Positions 1 to 7,702 of a stretch of DNA of 64,000 nucleotides are shown piece after piece. Location: positions 62,001 through 126,000 of the forward strand of contig NZ_CANPVT010000002.1 of the NCBI RefSeq assembly GCF_947581735.1, given 5' to 3'. The DNA is from Candidatus Palauibacter soopunensis. Lineage in GTDB: Bacteria; Gemmatimonadota; Gemmatimonadetes; Palauibacterales; Palauibacteraceae. A program made the position numbers and the translations under genes. The notes beneath the pieces were generated by a model that made no database searches, had not been told where the DNA came from, and was given only the letters and a program-made list of their open reading frames with translations. The number at the start of each line of letters is the position of its first letter. Position 1 is the first letter of the stretch.

Positions 1-1462
1 TCGAGAAGTTTCCGTGCACGCTGTACCGGGCGATGGCGCCGTCCTCCCGGTGGAAGATGTATGCCTCTCCCGGCTCGCCGTCGTCCCGCACACGCCGGAA
101 CGTATCGCCGCTCTCGTGCCGCAGCTTCGTCATTCCCTCGACCGGATCGTTCGAGGGGACGCCGAGGGCCGCGAGCCCATCGTCCCACCGGAGGATGACC
201 GTCTCCCCCCACGTGGACTGGTACAGTCCCTCGTACTCCGCCAGGGATGCCGGGCGCGCGGTTCCGCCGCCGGGATCGCTCTGGATCTCCTCGAAGGCCG
301 CGCCCAGCGTCGCCATCATCTTCGTCCACACGTCCGTGGGATTCGCCTGCGCGTTCATCATCACGACGCCCGCCAGCTTCTTCGCCGGGAGGAGCTGGAA
401 GGTCGAGCGGAAGCCGGGGCAGCTCCCGCCGTGGCCCACCGCGCGCTCCCCGTCGCGGCGCGAGACGGCGAACCCGAGCCCCCACATCGTGTCGAAGTCG
501 GGGTCGACCCAGTGCACGCGGTGCATCTCCCGCAGCGTGTTGACGTCGAGGATCTCCGTCCCTCCGTTCTCCAGCAGGCGGAGCTGCCACGAGGCGAGGC
601 GCGCCAGATCCTCCACGGTGGAGGCGAACCCCGCCGCGGACGCCATCCCCAGCGCCTGGAAGAAGGGGGCCTCGGCCCGCTGGCCGTCACGCTCGAGCCG
701 CGAGTAGCCGGTGGCGTAGCGGCCGCCCTGGTGCTCGACGGGAATGTCGGTGTACGTGTCCGACATCCCCAGCGGCTCCAGGATCCGGCTCCGGATGTAG
801 TCGTCGTACCCCATCCCGGAAGCCTGCTCGATCAGCTGTCCCGCTAGCGCCATCCCGAGGTTCGAGTACTGGAAGTAGCGGCGGCCGGGATAGAGCGTCT
901 CCTGTCCCGAGAGCCCCTCGATGATTTCGTCCCGCGTCGGGAAGGGATGGTCGGGGCCCGTCCAGTAGGGGTGCGCCGACTCGCGCGGGAGACCCGAGGA
1001 GTGGGTGAGGATCCCCTCCACGCTCACGCTCGGACCGCCGGGAAACATCTGCTCGAGGTCGTACCACGGGAGGTGCGTGGAGACGGGATCGTCGAGGTCC
1101 AGTTTGCCCTCGTCCCGCTGCTGCATCACGCCGATGGAGGTGAAGAGCTTCGAGATCGAGCACACCGAATACATCGTCGACGGGGTGGCGGGGACCTCCG
1201 TCTCGCGGTGCGCGTACCCGTAGCCCCGCGTCCAGACGAGGTCCTGGTCGTGCACGAGCGCCGCGGAAACGCCGGGGATCTTCTCGTACGCCATCTTCGC
1301 GTCGAGCCAGGCCTCGAACAGCGCCACCGCCTGCTCGAAGCGGGGATCGTTCACGGGATCGCCGTTCCCCTGCGCGCACCCGGACACGGGGGTCGCGAGA
1401 ACGATGGCGACGACGAACGCGATGGCACGACGCCATGGACGGCCTCGGGACTGACGGATCAT
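1..1462 (-). CDS. Serine beta-lactamase-like hydrolase lipoprotein, partial
   Basis: Class C beta-lactamase/penicillin-binding-like serine hydrolase (family S12 type), probably a lipid-anchored esterase or peptidase. The frame is open to the left edge, so the C-terminus is missing; 487 codons are visible. The start is the ATG at 1462-1460, behind an AAGGAGG ribosome site 7 bases upstream. The signal peptide ends in a lipobox (PVSGC, Cys29). The nucleophile motif SISK is at residues 102-105, a YSN motif follows near residue 200, and HGG (GHGGSCPGF) stands where KTG lies in true beta-lactamases. The part after the catalytic domain resembles the small beta-barrel extension of many such esterases (inference). 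It is transcribed away from the peroxiredoxin at 1595. True beta-lactam hydrolysis is unlikely to be its main job. Confidence 0.88.
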   Translation of the reverse strand, partial: MIRQSRGRPWRRAIAFVVAIVLATPVSGCAQGNGDPVNDPRFEQAVALFEAWLDAKMAYEKIPGVSAALVHDQDLVWTRGYGYAHRETEVPATPSTMYSVCSISKLFTSIGVMQQRDEGKLDLDDPVSTHLPWYDLEQMFPGGPSVSVEGILTHSSGLPRESAHPYWTGPDHPFPTRDEIIEGLSGQETLYPGRRYFQYSNLGMALAGQLIEQASGMGYDDYIRSRILEPLGMSDTYTDIPVEHQGGRYATGYSRLERDGQRAEAPFFQALGMASAAGFASTVEDLARLASWQLRLLENGGTEILDVNTLREMHRVHWVDPDFDTMWGLGFAVSRRDGERAVGHGGSCPGFRSTFQLLPAKKLAGVVMMNAQANPTDVWTKMMATLGAAFEEIQSDPGGGTARPASLAEYEGLYQSTWGETVILRWDDGLAALGVPSNDPVEGMTKLRHESGDTFRRVRDDGEPGEAYIFHREDGAIARYSVHGNFS

Positions 1463-1594
1463 GAGGCGCCTCCTTGAGGGCAGGGTCGGAATCGGACTTG
1501 AGCCGTTGCTCAACTCTGGCGCGAACGCGGAGGGCGCGCCACCCTTCGGCATGGTTCTTCCACCTGTCTTTCACCCGCACGAAAGGACCGAGAC

Positions 1595-2191
1595 ATGCGG
1601 AGACTTGTCCTGGCCGCGGCCATCGCGACGGGCCTGGCCGGAACGCTCGCCATCGGAGGCGCGGCCCCGGTGAGCGCGCAGGACTCGCAACTGCTCGCCG
1701 TGGGCGAGATGGCGCCGGATTTCGCGCTGCCGGGCGCGACGCGGTACGGGGCGCTCGAGAACCCGATCCGCCTCAGCGACTACCGGGGCGAGACGGTCGT
1801 CCTCGCCTTCTTCTTCAGAGTCAGGACGCGTGGCTGAACGGTTCAGATGAGAGCGTACCGTGATCAGTACGCAAGTCTGTTCAACGAGGGCCGGAACGTG
1901 GTCCTCGTCGGCATCTCGAACGACCCGGTCGACGAACTCGCGTCATGGCTGAAGGACGAGGACTTCCCCTTCCTGTTCGCGAGCGACGCGGGCAACGACG
2001 GGGGGACCTACGTCGACTTCGGCGGAGGCCTGAGGGAAAGCAACGCGGTGGACAGCCGCGCCGTGATCGTGGTAGGGCCCGATGGGCGCGTGGCGGGCGT
2101 GATCCCGAGCTTCAACCAGGTCGACCCGGCCGCCTACGACGAGTTGGCCACCATCATCGACGAGGTGACGCCGGAGCCTGTGGACCCGTAG
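1595..2191 (+). CDS. BCP/PrxQ-type peroxiredoxin, probable selenoprotein (UGA at codon 81)
   Basis: Exported thiol (selenol) peroxidase, reducing peroxides through one chalcogen residue. The start ATG at 1595 has AAAGGA 7 bases upstream and begins a signal peptide ending VSA. The mature part has the family opening (GEMAPDFALPG) and strand VVLAFFF, then RTRG, an in-frame TGA at 1835-1837, and TVQM. BCP/PrxQ enzymes read T-x-G-C-T-V-Q here, so the TGA falls exactly on the peroxidatic Cys. The same frame continues without another stop to a TAG at 2189-2191 with normal redoxin sequence (VVLVGISNDP, AVIVVGPDGR). The total is 198 residues including Sec81. No Cys occurs in the mature protein, so it would be a 1-Sec enzyme. 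A hairpin downstream fits a bacterial SECIS. The alternative is a recent nonsense mutation. The downstream ATG at 1847 has no ribosome site. The 3' end overlaps the convergent thioredoxin gene. Confidence 0.8.
1844..1879 (+). promoter_or_regulatory. Candidate bacterial SECIS stem-loop after the UGA
   Basis: Hand folding of the bases after the TGA at 1835-1837 gives a perfect 6-bp upper stem, GCGTAC (1853-1858) with GTACGC (1867-1872), closing an 8-base loop CGTGATCA. Below an internal loop, CAGA (1844-1847) pairs with TCTG (1876-1879). The apical loop has G at its second position followed by U, 25 bases after the first base of UGA. Bacterial SECIS elements normally place a loop G among the first two loop bases within about 16-37 bases of the UGA, so spacing and loop fit. 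No folding energy was computed. Confidence 0.55.
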
Positions 2192-2744
2192 CAGAATCGG
2201 CAGCGAGTATTCCGGTGACGGCCCCGACGAGATCCTGGTCGGGGCCGACGCCGGTGTAGGCCACCTTCCCTTCCGCGTCGAGGATCACGACGATCGAGGT
2301 CGTGGTCGCCGAGTAGGCGCGCACCGCGGCGCCATCCGCATCCCACAGATAGGGGTATTCCGCCCCGTGCGCCTCCGCGTGGCGCCTGACGCGGCGCAGC
2401 GACTGGGCCACTGCCACGGCCACGGCGACGACGTTGACCCGGTCGCCGAAGTCTGCCTGCACGCGGTCGATCTCGGGTTGCAGCCCCTCGCATTGCTCGC
2501 ACCACGCGGCCCAGAACTCGAACAGCGCGGGCTTGCCGTCCGCGTAGTCGAGAAGCTGGACCTCGTTGCCGTCCAGATCCTGCAGGGTGGCGTCCGGACC
2601 CTGCGTCCCCGTGGCGAGGCTCACCTGCCCCGCGCCCGCCTGCGCGTGGAGTGGCGCCGCCACGGCGAGCCCGGCGAACGCGGCGAGCCCGGCGAACCAT
2701 GTGGCCGACGCGTAGCGGGCGATCCGTCCCGGTTTCGTGTTCAC
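2154..2744 (-). CDS. Exported thioredoxin (CEQC active site), TlpA/DsbD-C-like
   Basis: Periplasmic thioredoxin-fold reductant, 196 residues. The start is GTG at 2744-2742, overlapping the stop of the CcdA-like gene by 4 bases (GTGA). A signal peptide (about 35 residues, ending LHAQA) precedes a TlpA-like domain: DATLQDLDG, then ALFEFWAAWCEQCEGL with the redox pair Cys82-Cys85. It is the last gene of a four-gene operon and follows a membrane electron carrier of the DsbD/CcdA type, so it probably receives electrons from it, as the C-terminal thioredoxin domain of DsbD does in one chain. Its 3' end overlaps convergently with the peroxiredoxin at 1595-2191, a plausible electron acceptor (inference). 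Confidence 0.85.
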   Translation of the reverse strand: MNTKPGRIARYASATWFAGLAAFAGLAVAAPLHAQAGAGQVSLATGTQGPDATLQDLDGNEVQLLDYADGKPALFEFWAAWCEQCEGLQPEIDRVQADFGDRVNVVAVAVAVAQSLRRVRRHAEAHGAEYPYLWDADGAAVRAYSATTTSIVVILDAEGKVAYTGVGPDQDLVGAVTGILAADSATGPQAPASPRR

Positions 2745-3505
2745 ATGAAGTATCCCGCCCGGATGAGGTAGAACTGCGCCATCCCGATCATGATGACGGC
2801 CGCGGCCCGTTTCATCCAGATCATCCACGTCCCGGATTTCGGCAGCACGGCGAGCGTCCCCGAGAACAGACCGACGGCGATGAGCACGGCGGTCATGCCG
2901 ATGGAGAAGGTGAACAGGTAGACGAAACCCATGAGGCCCGCCTGCTGGGCGACAACCCACGTGAGGACGACGGCGAAGGCGGGCGCCCCGCACGGCGCGG
3001 CCACGATCCCCGACGTCGCCCCCAGGAGGAACACGGCGCGGTAGGATCCGCCGCCCCGGCTGCCCGCCCACGCGAGGAGTCGCTTCGGCACCGGGACGGG
3101 AAAGACATCGAGCATGAACAGGGAGAAGAAGAGGAGGAGGTTCCCGGTCGCGAACAGCGCCCAGAAGCTCGCCCCGATCGACCCCAGCACGGTGCCGCTG
3201 AGCCCCGCGATGACGCCGAGCAGGGAATAGAGGAGCGCCAGTCCGAGGGCGTAGGTCAGCGTCAGGCCGATGGTGCGCTTTCGCGACTGCCCCTCGCCCG
3301 CCGTGCCCGATATGACCGAAAACGTGATCGGGATCATCGGCCAGATGCACGGGTTCGTGCTCGTGAGGACGCCCGCCGCGAAGAGGACGCCGAGCGAGAG
3401 GAACGGGTTGTCGGAGAGCGCCGGGAGGAGCCCGCCCGCCGGCTCGACCTGCAGGGCCGCGAGCGTCACGGCCTCGACGGCGCCCGTTGCGATGGGGTCG
3501 ATCAC
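2741..3505 (-). CDS. CcdA/DsbD transmembrane domain protein
   Basis: Inner-membrane carrier that moves reducing equivalents from cytoplasmic thioredoxin to periplasmic thiol proteins. It has 254 residues with about six to seven hydrophobic segments and no soluble domain. The two redox cysteines sit in the family contexts TSTNPCIWPMIPI (Cys53) and GIVAAPCGAPAF (Cys172), as in PF02683 proteins. The start is GTG at 3505-3503, in a 4-base overlap (GTGA) with the stop of the amidohydrolase gene upstream; the next gene starts in another GTGA overlap. The pairing with the exported thioredoxin next door reconstitutes a split DsbD. Haem maturation proteins are not visible nearby, so general periplasmic thiol reduction is likelier than dedicated cytochrome biogenesis. 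Confidence 0.87.
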   Translation of the reverse strand: MIDPIATGAVEAVTLAALQVEPAGGLLPALSDNPFLSLGVLFAAGVLTSTNPCIWPMIPITFSVISGTAGEGQSRKRTIGLTLTYALGLALLYSLLGVIAGLSGTVLGSIGASFWALFATGNLLLFFSLFMLDVFPVPVPKRLLAWAGSRGGGSYRAVFLLGATSGIVAAPCGAPAFAVVLTWVVAQQAGLMGFVYLFTFSIGMTAVLIAVGLFSGTLAVLPKSGTWMIWMKRAAAVIMIGMAQFYLIRAGYFM

Positions 3506-5637
3506 GGGACCAGCGGCTCGGCCGGGGGGCCGCCGAAGACGATGACGCCGTCCTTCACAACGAGCTCGATGTTCCGCAGGTCGGCGATGTCGGCCAGCGG
3601 GTCGCCATCCACGAGGATCAGGTGGGCGCGCCGCCCCGGTTGCACGGTCCCGAAGTCGTCCTCCTTCCCGAGCCAACGCGCGCCGTTCGCGGTCGCGGCC
3701 CGCAGGATGGCGGCGTTCGGCACACCGGCCTTCGCGTACGCCTCGAGTTCGTTGAACAGCCCGACGTTGTCCGTGCCCGCGAGCAGCGGCACGCCGACCT
3801 CGACGGCGCGCCGGACGAACTCGCCCATGCGCTCGTACGCCTGCCGGGCCGTGTGGAACTCCTCGAGCGAGAAGCGCGAGCGGTCGCTGTCCTCGATCTC
3901 CTGGATGTAGAGAGTAGGGTCGAGCCCCGTCTCCGTCTCGGCCATGAGTTCGAGGAGGGACATGACCTCGGGGCTCTCCGGATCGATCTCCCGCCAGTCG
4001 GCCTGCATGCGCCCGACCGGGTTCCGTCCGCCGTCGAGGGACATGTCCCGGCCATCGACCTGGATCTCGGGCGGCAGGAAGTCCTGCCACACGCGGATGT
4101 GGTTGAACCCGCTGATGCCCGCTTCGATCGCCTGCCGCCAACTCGTGCGGACTCCGATGTGACCCGTGACCGGGAGTCCCTGCACGCGCGCCTCCGCCAC
4201 GACGGCCGCGAGCACATCCGGGTCGAGGAGGAAATACGCCTTGAGCAGGTCGACGCCCTGCGCCTTCAGCGCGCGGACGAGCGCCGGGGCGGCGGCGGGG
4301 TCGTCGATGCTCACGTCAACCAGGGGGTGGTAGCCGGCGGGGCCGTCGATCAGGGGGCCGGCCGTGTACACGTCGGGGCCGGCCAGCACGCCGAGACGCA
4401 CCGCGTCCTTGAAGTCCATCGCGTCCTGGATCGCCGAGCCGGGATCGCGGATCGCCGTGACACCGGCGGCCAGCAGGTCGGCGCCGGCGAGGGGCTGCCA
4501 GTAGTGGTAGTGGTTGTCCATCAGCCCCGGGAGCAGCATGCGGCCACCCCCGTCGATGACCGGCGTGCCCGAAGCGACCTCCGGCACCCCGGCGTTTTCT
4601 CCCGCTCTCACCTCGGCGATCCGCCCGTCCCGGACGAGGACCGCCGCCGCGGGGACCGCCTCGTCGCCGGTGCCGTCGAACAGGCGGACGTTCGTGATCA
4701 GCAGATCGTCGGCGGGATCGTCGGCAATCGCGAACCGGGCCTCGAAGGGAATCGGAGTGAACTCCCCGCTCGCCAGATCCAGCCGCTGCATCCGCCGCCC
4801 GCCGAGGACGAGCAGCCACTCGCCGGACGGATGGAACGCGAGCTGCTTCTGGTCGAATGCGCTTGGGAAATCCTGCCGTTCGCCCCGGATCGACACGACG
4901 ATCCGGTCTTGGCCGTTGTGCGTCATCACGTGCGCGCGACGCGTGCCGTCGGCGCTCCACGCCACGGCCATCTCCCGCTCCGGCGTGTCCGTGACCCGTT
5001 CGAGCGACATCTCCTCCAGGTCGAGTTCATACAGGTCCGTGCCATCGAAGCGCCCCGTCTCGAGGAGGATCCGGTTCCCGTCCGGCGAGAGGGCGAACGA
5101 CCACTCGTGCCAGCTCCGGGTGTGCGTCAGCTGTTCCGCCTCGCCGCCGGCGAGCGGGATCCGCCACACGTGCGCCTCGTACTGCGAGCGGTCGTCGACG
5201 AAGAAGAGCTGGCTTCCGTCCGGATGGAACTGCATGTGCCCGACCGACCCCGGAACACCATGCAGGAAGCGGACGCCCCCCGTGGCCATGTTGCGGACCA
5301 GAATGTCGGCCCCCTGGCGGGATCTCGCCGCGTAGGCGAGGAAACGGCCGTCCGGCGACCAGGCGGGGCGCGTGTCCCACGAAGCCCCGTCCGTGAGTTG
5401 GCGCGCGGTGCCGCCCTCGGCGGGAAGCGTCCAGATCTTCCCCAGGATGGAGACGGCGATCGTCGACCCGTCGGGCGAGAACGCGGGATCCCGGGCCCCG
5501 ATGTCCACGGTGACATGCGACTGCGCCTCAACTGCCCCGGCCCCCAACACGAAGCCCGCCGCGAGCGTGATGAGCCTGACCTTCGCCTCCGTTCGTCCAC
5601 GGGCGGCCTTCATCCCGGTGCTGTTCCGCGCGCTCAT
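3502..5637 (-). CDS. TolB-type beta-propeller plus amidohydrolase, secreted
   Basis: Exported metal-dependent amidohydrolase, 711 residues. A signal peptide is followed by PD40/TolB-type propeller repeats (PAFSPDG, PAWSPDG, QFHPDG, ALSPDG, AWSADG, AFHPSG) to about residue 290. A PF01979-type barrel follows: metal motif HYH (MDNHYHYWQP), a carboxylysine candidate (DLLKAYF), a metal His (VTGHIG) and the terminal Asp (AGTDN). The start ATG at 5637-5635 overlaps the stop of the upstream gene by 4 bases (ATGA); an internal ATG at 5613 is the alternative. Substrates of such propeller-amidohydrolases are mostly unknown and peptide or amide bonds are plausible. Second gene of the four-gene operon ending in CcdA and thioredoxin. 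It is shorter than the common relatives of about 1000 residues. Confidence 0.87.
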   Translation of the reverse strand: MSARNSTGMKAARGRTEAKVRLITLAAGFVLGAGAVEAQSHVTVDIGARDPAFSPDGSTIAVSILGKIWTLPAEGGTARQLTDGASWDTRPAWSPDGRFLAYAARSRQGADILVRNMATGGVRFLHGVPGSVGHMQFHPDGSQLFFVDDRSQYEAHVWRIPLAGGEAEQLTHTRSWHEWSFALSPDGNRILLETGRFDGTDLYELDLEEMSLERVTDTPEREMAVAWSADGTRRAHVMTHNGQDRIVVSIRGERQDFPSAFDQKQLAFHPSGEWLLVLGGRRMQRLDLASGEFTPIPFEARFAIADDPADDLLITNVRLFDGTGDEAVPAAAVLVRDGRIAEVRAGENAGVPEVASGTPVIDGGGRMLLPGLMDNHYHYWQPLAGADLLAAGVTAIRDPGSAIQDAMDFKDAVRLGVLAGPDVYTAGPLIDGPAGYHPLVDVSIDDPAAAPALVRALKAQGVDLLKAYFLLDPDVLAAVVAEARVQGLPVTGHIGVRTSWRQAIEAGISGFNHIRVWQDFLPPEIQVDGRDMSLDGGRNPVGRMQADWREIDPESPEVMSLLELMAETETGLDPTLYIQEIEDSDRSRFSLEEFHTARQAYERMGEFVRRAVEVGVPLLAGTDNVGLFNELEAYAKAGVPNAAILRAATANGARWLGKEDDFGTVQPGRRAHLILVDGDPLADIADLRNIELVVKDGVIVFGGPPAEPLVP

Positions 5638-6635
5638 CCCGGCAGCTCTCCGTTCAGTTCCATGTACACGCGCCGGATGGCGCGCAGTTTCTGGCTGTCC
5701 CGCAGCGACCATTCCTCGATGTCGCCGAACGAGACCGCTTCCGCCGCCTCTTCGGCGCTCAGCCCGTCGCCGTGAAGCCGCGTCGCCTCCTCCACGACGG
5801 CCCGCACCGCGTCCCGGAACGACACAAGCTCCGCCTCGAGGACCGCGGGCGCTTCCATCACCCCGTGTCCCGGCACGTACACGTCCACGTCCATCTCGAT
5901 CGCCCGGCCCAGCATCGCCACCCACTCCGAGGGATACGCCGAGCGCATGGCCGGGAAGATGTGCTTCAGGTACGTCTCGCTCATGAACAGCACCTTGCCG
6001 TCGGGCACGTACACGACGAGGTCGCCGCCGGTGTGCGCGCGGCCAAGGTGCAGGAGCTGGATCTCCCGTCCCCCGAGTTCGAGCACCGTGTCGTCGCCCA
6101 CGATCTCCGTCGGGACGATGACGGGCGGCGCCTCCTCGGGCCGGTTCGGGTTCGCCGCGCTCGCCTCCAGGATCGCCGCCGACGTGGGGTGGGCAAAGAA
6201 GCGAGCTTCCGCGGGGAAGGCCGAGTTGCCGCCCGTGTGGTCCCCGTGGTCCGAGGCGACGACGACGTGCGTGATCGGCCGGTCCGTCATGCCCGCGACC
6301 GTGTCGACGAGCCGCTGCGTCTCCTCCGGATTCTCCTGGCCGTCCGCGACGAGCACCCCTTCCGGCGTGATGACGATGAGACTCACGGTCGTGATGATCT
6401 CGCCCCCGGTGGGATGGATCTGCTCGTACGCGTAGACATCCTCCGCGACTTCGATCACGCGCGGATAGTCCGCGTCCGTGAACCCGTGCTCGTAGGGGTC
6501 GGACGTCTCGGGCCCCGCCGCCGCATCCACCGCCGCATCCACCTCCGCGTCCAGGGAGGTGTCGCCGGGCGCCCCGCAGGCGGCGAGGAACGGAAGAGCC
6601 AGCCAGGAAATCCGATGAGAAGTGCGCCGAACCAT
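5634..6635 (-). CDS. Metallo-beta-lactamase-fold lipoprotein with altered zinc motif
   Basis: MBL-fold hydrolase, 333 residues, lipid-anchored (lipobox LAAC, Cys20). I chose the ATG at 6635-6633 because GGAGG lies 7 bases upstream; the ATG six bases earlier would sit on top of that site. The zinc motif reads SDHGDH (residues 128-133), so the first His of HxHxDH is Ser, while the next His, Asp and His are kept. Later ligands are recognisable in GRAHTGGD and VPGHG, and MSE stands where Asp often bridges the metals. Such proteins hydrolyse esters, lactams or thioesters. It heads the four-gene operon and is followed by a 4-base overlap. Its substrate cannot be told from sequence. Confidence 0.82.
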   Translation of the reverse strand: MVRRTSHRISWLALPFLAACGAPGDTSLDAEVDAAVDAAAGPETSDPYEHGFTDADYPRVIEVAEDVYAYEQIHPTGGEIITTVSLIVITPEGVLVADGQENPEETQRLVDTVAGMTDRPITHVVVASDHGDHTGGNSAFPAEARFFAHPTSAAILEASAANPNRPEEAPPVIVPTEIVGDDTVLELGGREIQLLHLGRAHTGGDLVVYVPDGKVLFMSETYLKHIFPAMRSAYPSEWVAMLGRAIEMDVDVYVPGHGVMEAPAVLEAELVSFRDAVRAVVEEATRLHGDGLSAEEAAEAVSFGDIEEWSLRDSQKLRAIRRVYMELNGELPG

Positions 6636-6787
6636 CTCCATGCCTCCGTGAAGGAGAGAACCTGATCCGAATCTTCTCCTGCGGAGGGTGACGACCGCCA
6701 GACCCGGCCAGACTGGTCCGGGTGGGAAGGGACGTGCTAGCGTTGGGAGTTGCGGTCGGTCTCCCACGCGCGGAAACGAGGTGTCCC

Positions 6788-7702
6788 ATGAGAAAAGTCC
6801 AATCGATCCTTCCCTTGCTCGCGCTGTTCGCGGTCTCCGCCTCGGCGCTGGGGGGGCAGCAGCGGAACATGACGCCGGAGGAGCGCGCGCGGCTGGCCGC
6901 GGAACGCGAGCGCCAGGTGCAGGAGGAACTCGTATCCGAGCGGCCGATCGAGGCGTTCGACACGGTGTGGATCGAGGAGATGACGTGGATGGAGGTCCGG
7001 GACGCGATGGCGGCCGGGAAGACCACGGCGATCATCACGACGGGCGGCATCGAGCAGAACGGGCCGTACCTCGCCACGGGCAAGCACAACTACGTGCTGC
7101 AGGGCGCCTGCGAGGGCGTGGCCCGCGAACTCGGGAACGCGCTCTGCGCGCCGATCGTCAAGCTCGTCCCCGAGGGCGACATCGACGAGCCGTCCGGGCA
7201 CATGCGGTATCCGGGCACGATCAGCCTGCGGCAGGAGACGTTCGAGGCCGTGCTCGATGACGTGGCCTCCAGCCTCAGGGCGCACGGGTTCGAGCACATC
7301 ATCCTCTTCGGAGACAGCGGCGGGAACCAGTCGGGCATGGAGGCGGTCGCCGCCCGCCTGAACGAGCGCTGGTACGACGCGCAGGCGCACTTCATCCCCG
7401 AGTTCTACCGCTACCGCGACGTCCACCAGTGGATGAACGACGAACTCGGCATCTTCGAGACGGATCCGGAGGGGATCCACGACGACTTCGTCATCACCGC
7501 GATCATGATGGTCGAGGACCCGACGATGGTGCGCTACGACGAGCGCGTGGCGGCGGGCCGTGCCAGCATCAACGGCGTCTCGATCGCCCCGAAGGAGGAG
7601 GCGATCGCCACCGGCCGGAAGCTGCTCCAATTCCGTGTGGATGAGACGGTGAAGGCGATCCGGGCCTCGATCGAGGCGGGCATGGCGGAAGCGGGGCGAT
7701 GA
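6788..7702 (+). CDS. Secreted creatininase-family protein with substituted metal ligands
   Basis: Creatininase/creatinine amidohydrolase-fold protein, 304 residues, starting at the ATG at 6788 with a signal peptide (LLALFAVSASALGGQ). The family landmarks are present but changed: EQNGPYLATGKH (residues 89-100) where active members have EQHGPHLP and a downstream Asp, and FGDSGGN (174-180) where they have SHGGN. Relative to the canonical paralogue at 44555, the His of E-Q-H is Asn, the Asp is His and the His of HGGN is Ser. The dinuclear metal site is therefore reduced or rebuilt. An extra acidic and basic helix (residues 28-55) precedes the domain. The stop overlaps the next gene by 4 bases, indicating translational coupling. 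Confidence 0.82.
   Translation: MRKVQSILPLLALFAVSASALGGQQRNMTPEERARLAAERERQVQEELVSERPIEAFDTVWIEEMTWMEVRDAMAAGKTTAIITTGGIEQNGPYLATGKHNYVLQGACEGVARELGNALCAPIVKLVPEGDIDEPSGHMRYPGTISLRQETFEAVLDDVASSLRAHGFEHIILFGDSGGNQSGMEAVAARLNERWYDAQAHFIPEFYRYRDVHQWMNDELGIFETDPEGIHDDFVITAIMMVEDPTMVRYDERVAAGRASINGVSIAPKEEAIATGRKLLQFRVDETVKAIRASIEAGMAEAGR

Noticed and set aside
1838-1861. ACGGT/ACCGT stem as the SECIS element
   Set aside because: It starts directly after the UGA and its loop lies too close for bacterial SelB geometry. Kept only as a competing fold.
1847-2191. Separate gene for the C-terminal part of the peroxiredoxin
   Set aside because: It is in the same frame as the upstream part, has no ribosome site, and would lack the N-terminal half of the fold. 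Readthrough at UGA is the better explanation.
3487-5775. Plus-strand open frame of 762 codons
   Set aside because: Antisense to the amidohydrolase, rich in Arg, His and Pro as expected for a shadow frame in GC-rich DNA, and without recognisable motifs.
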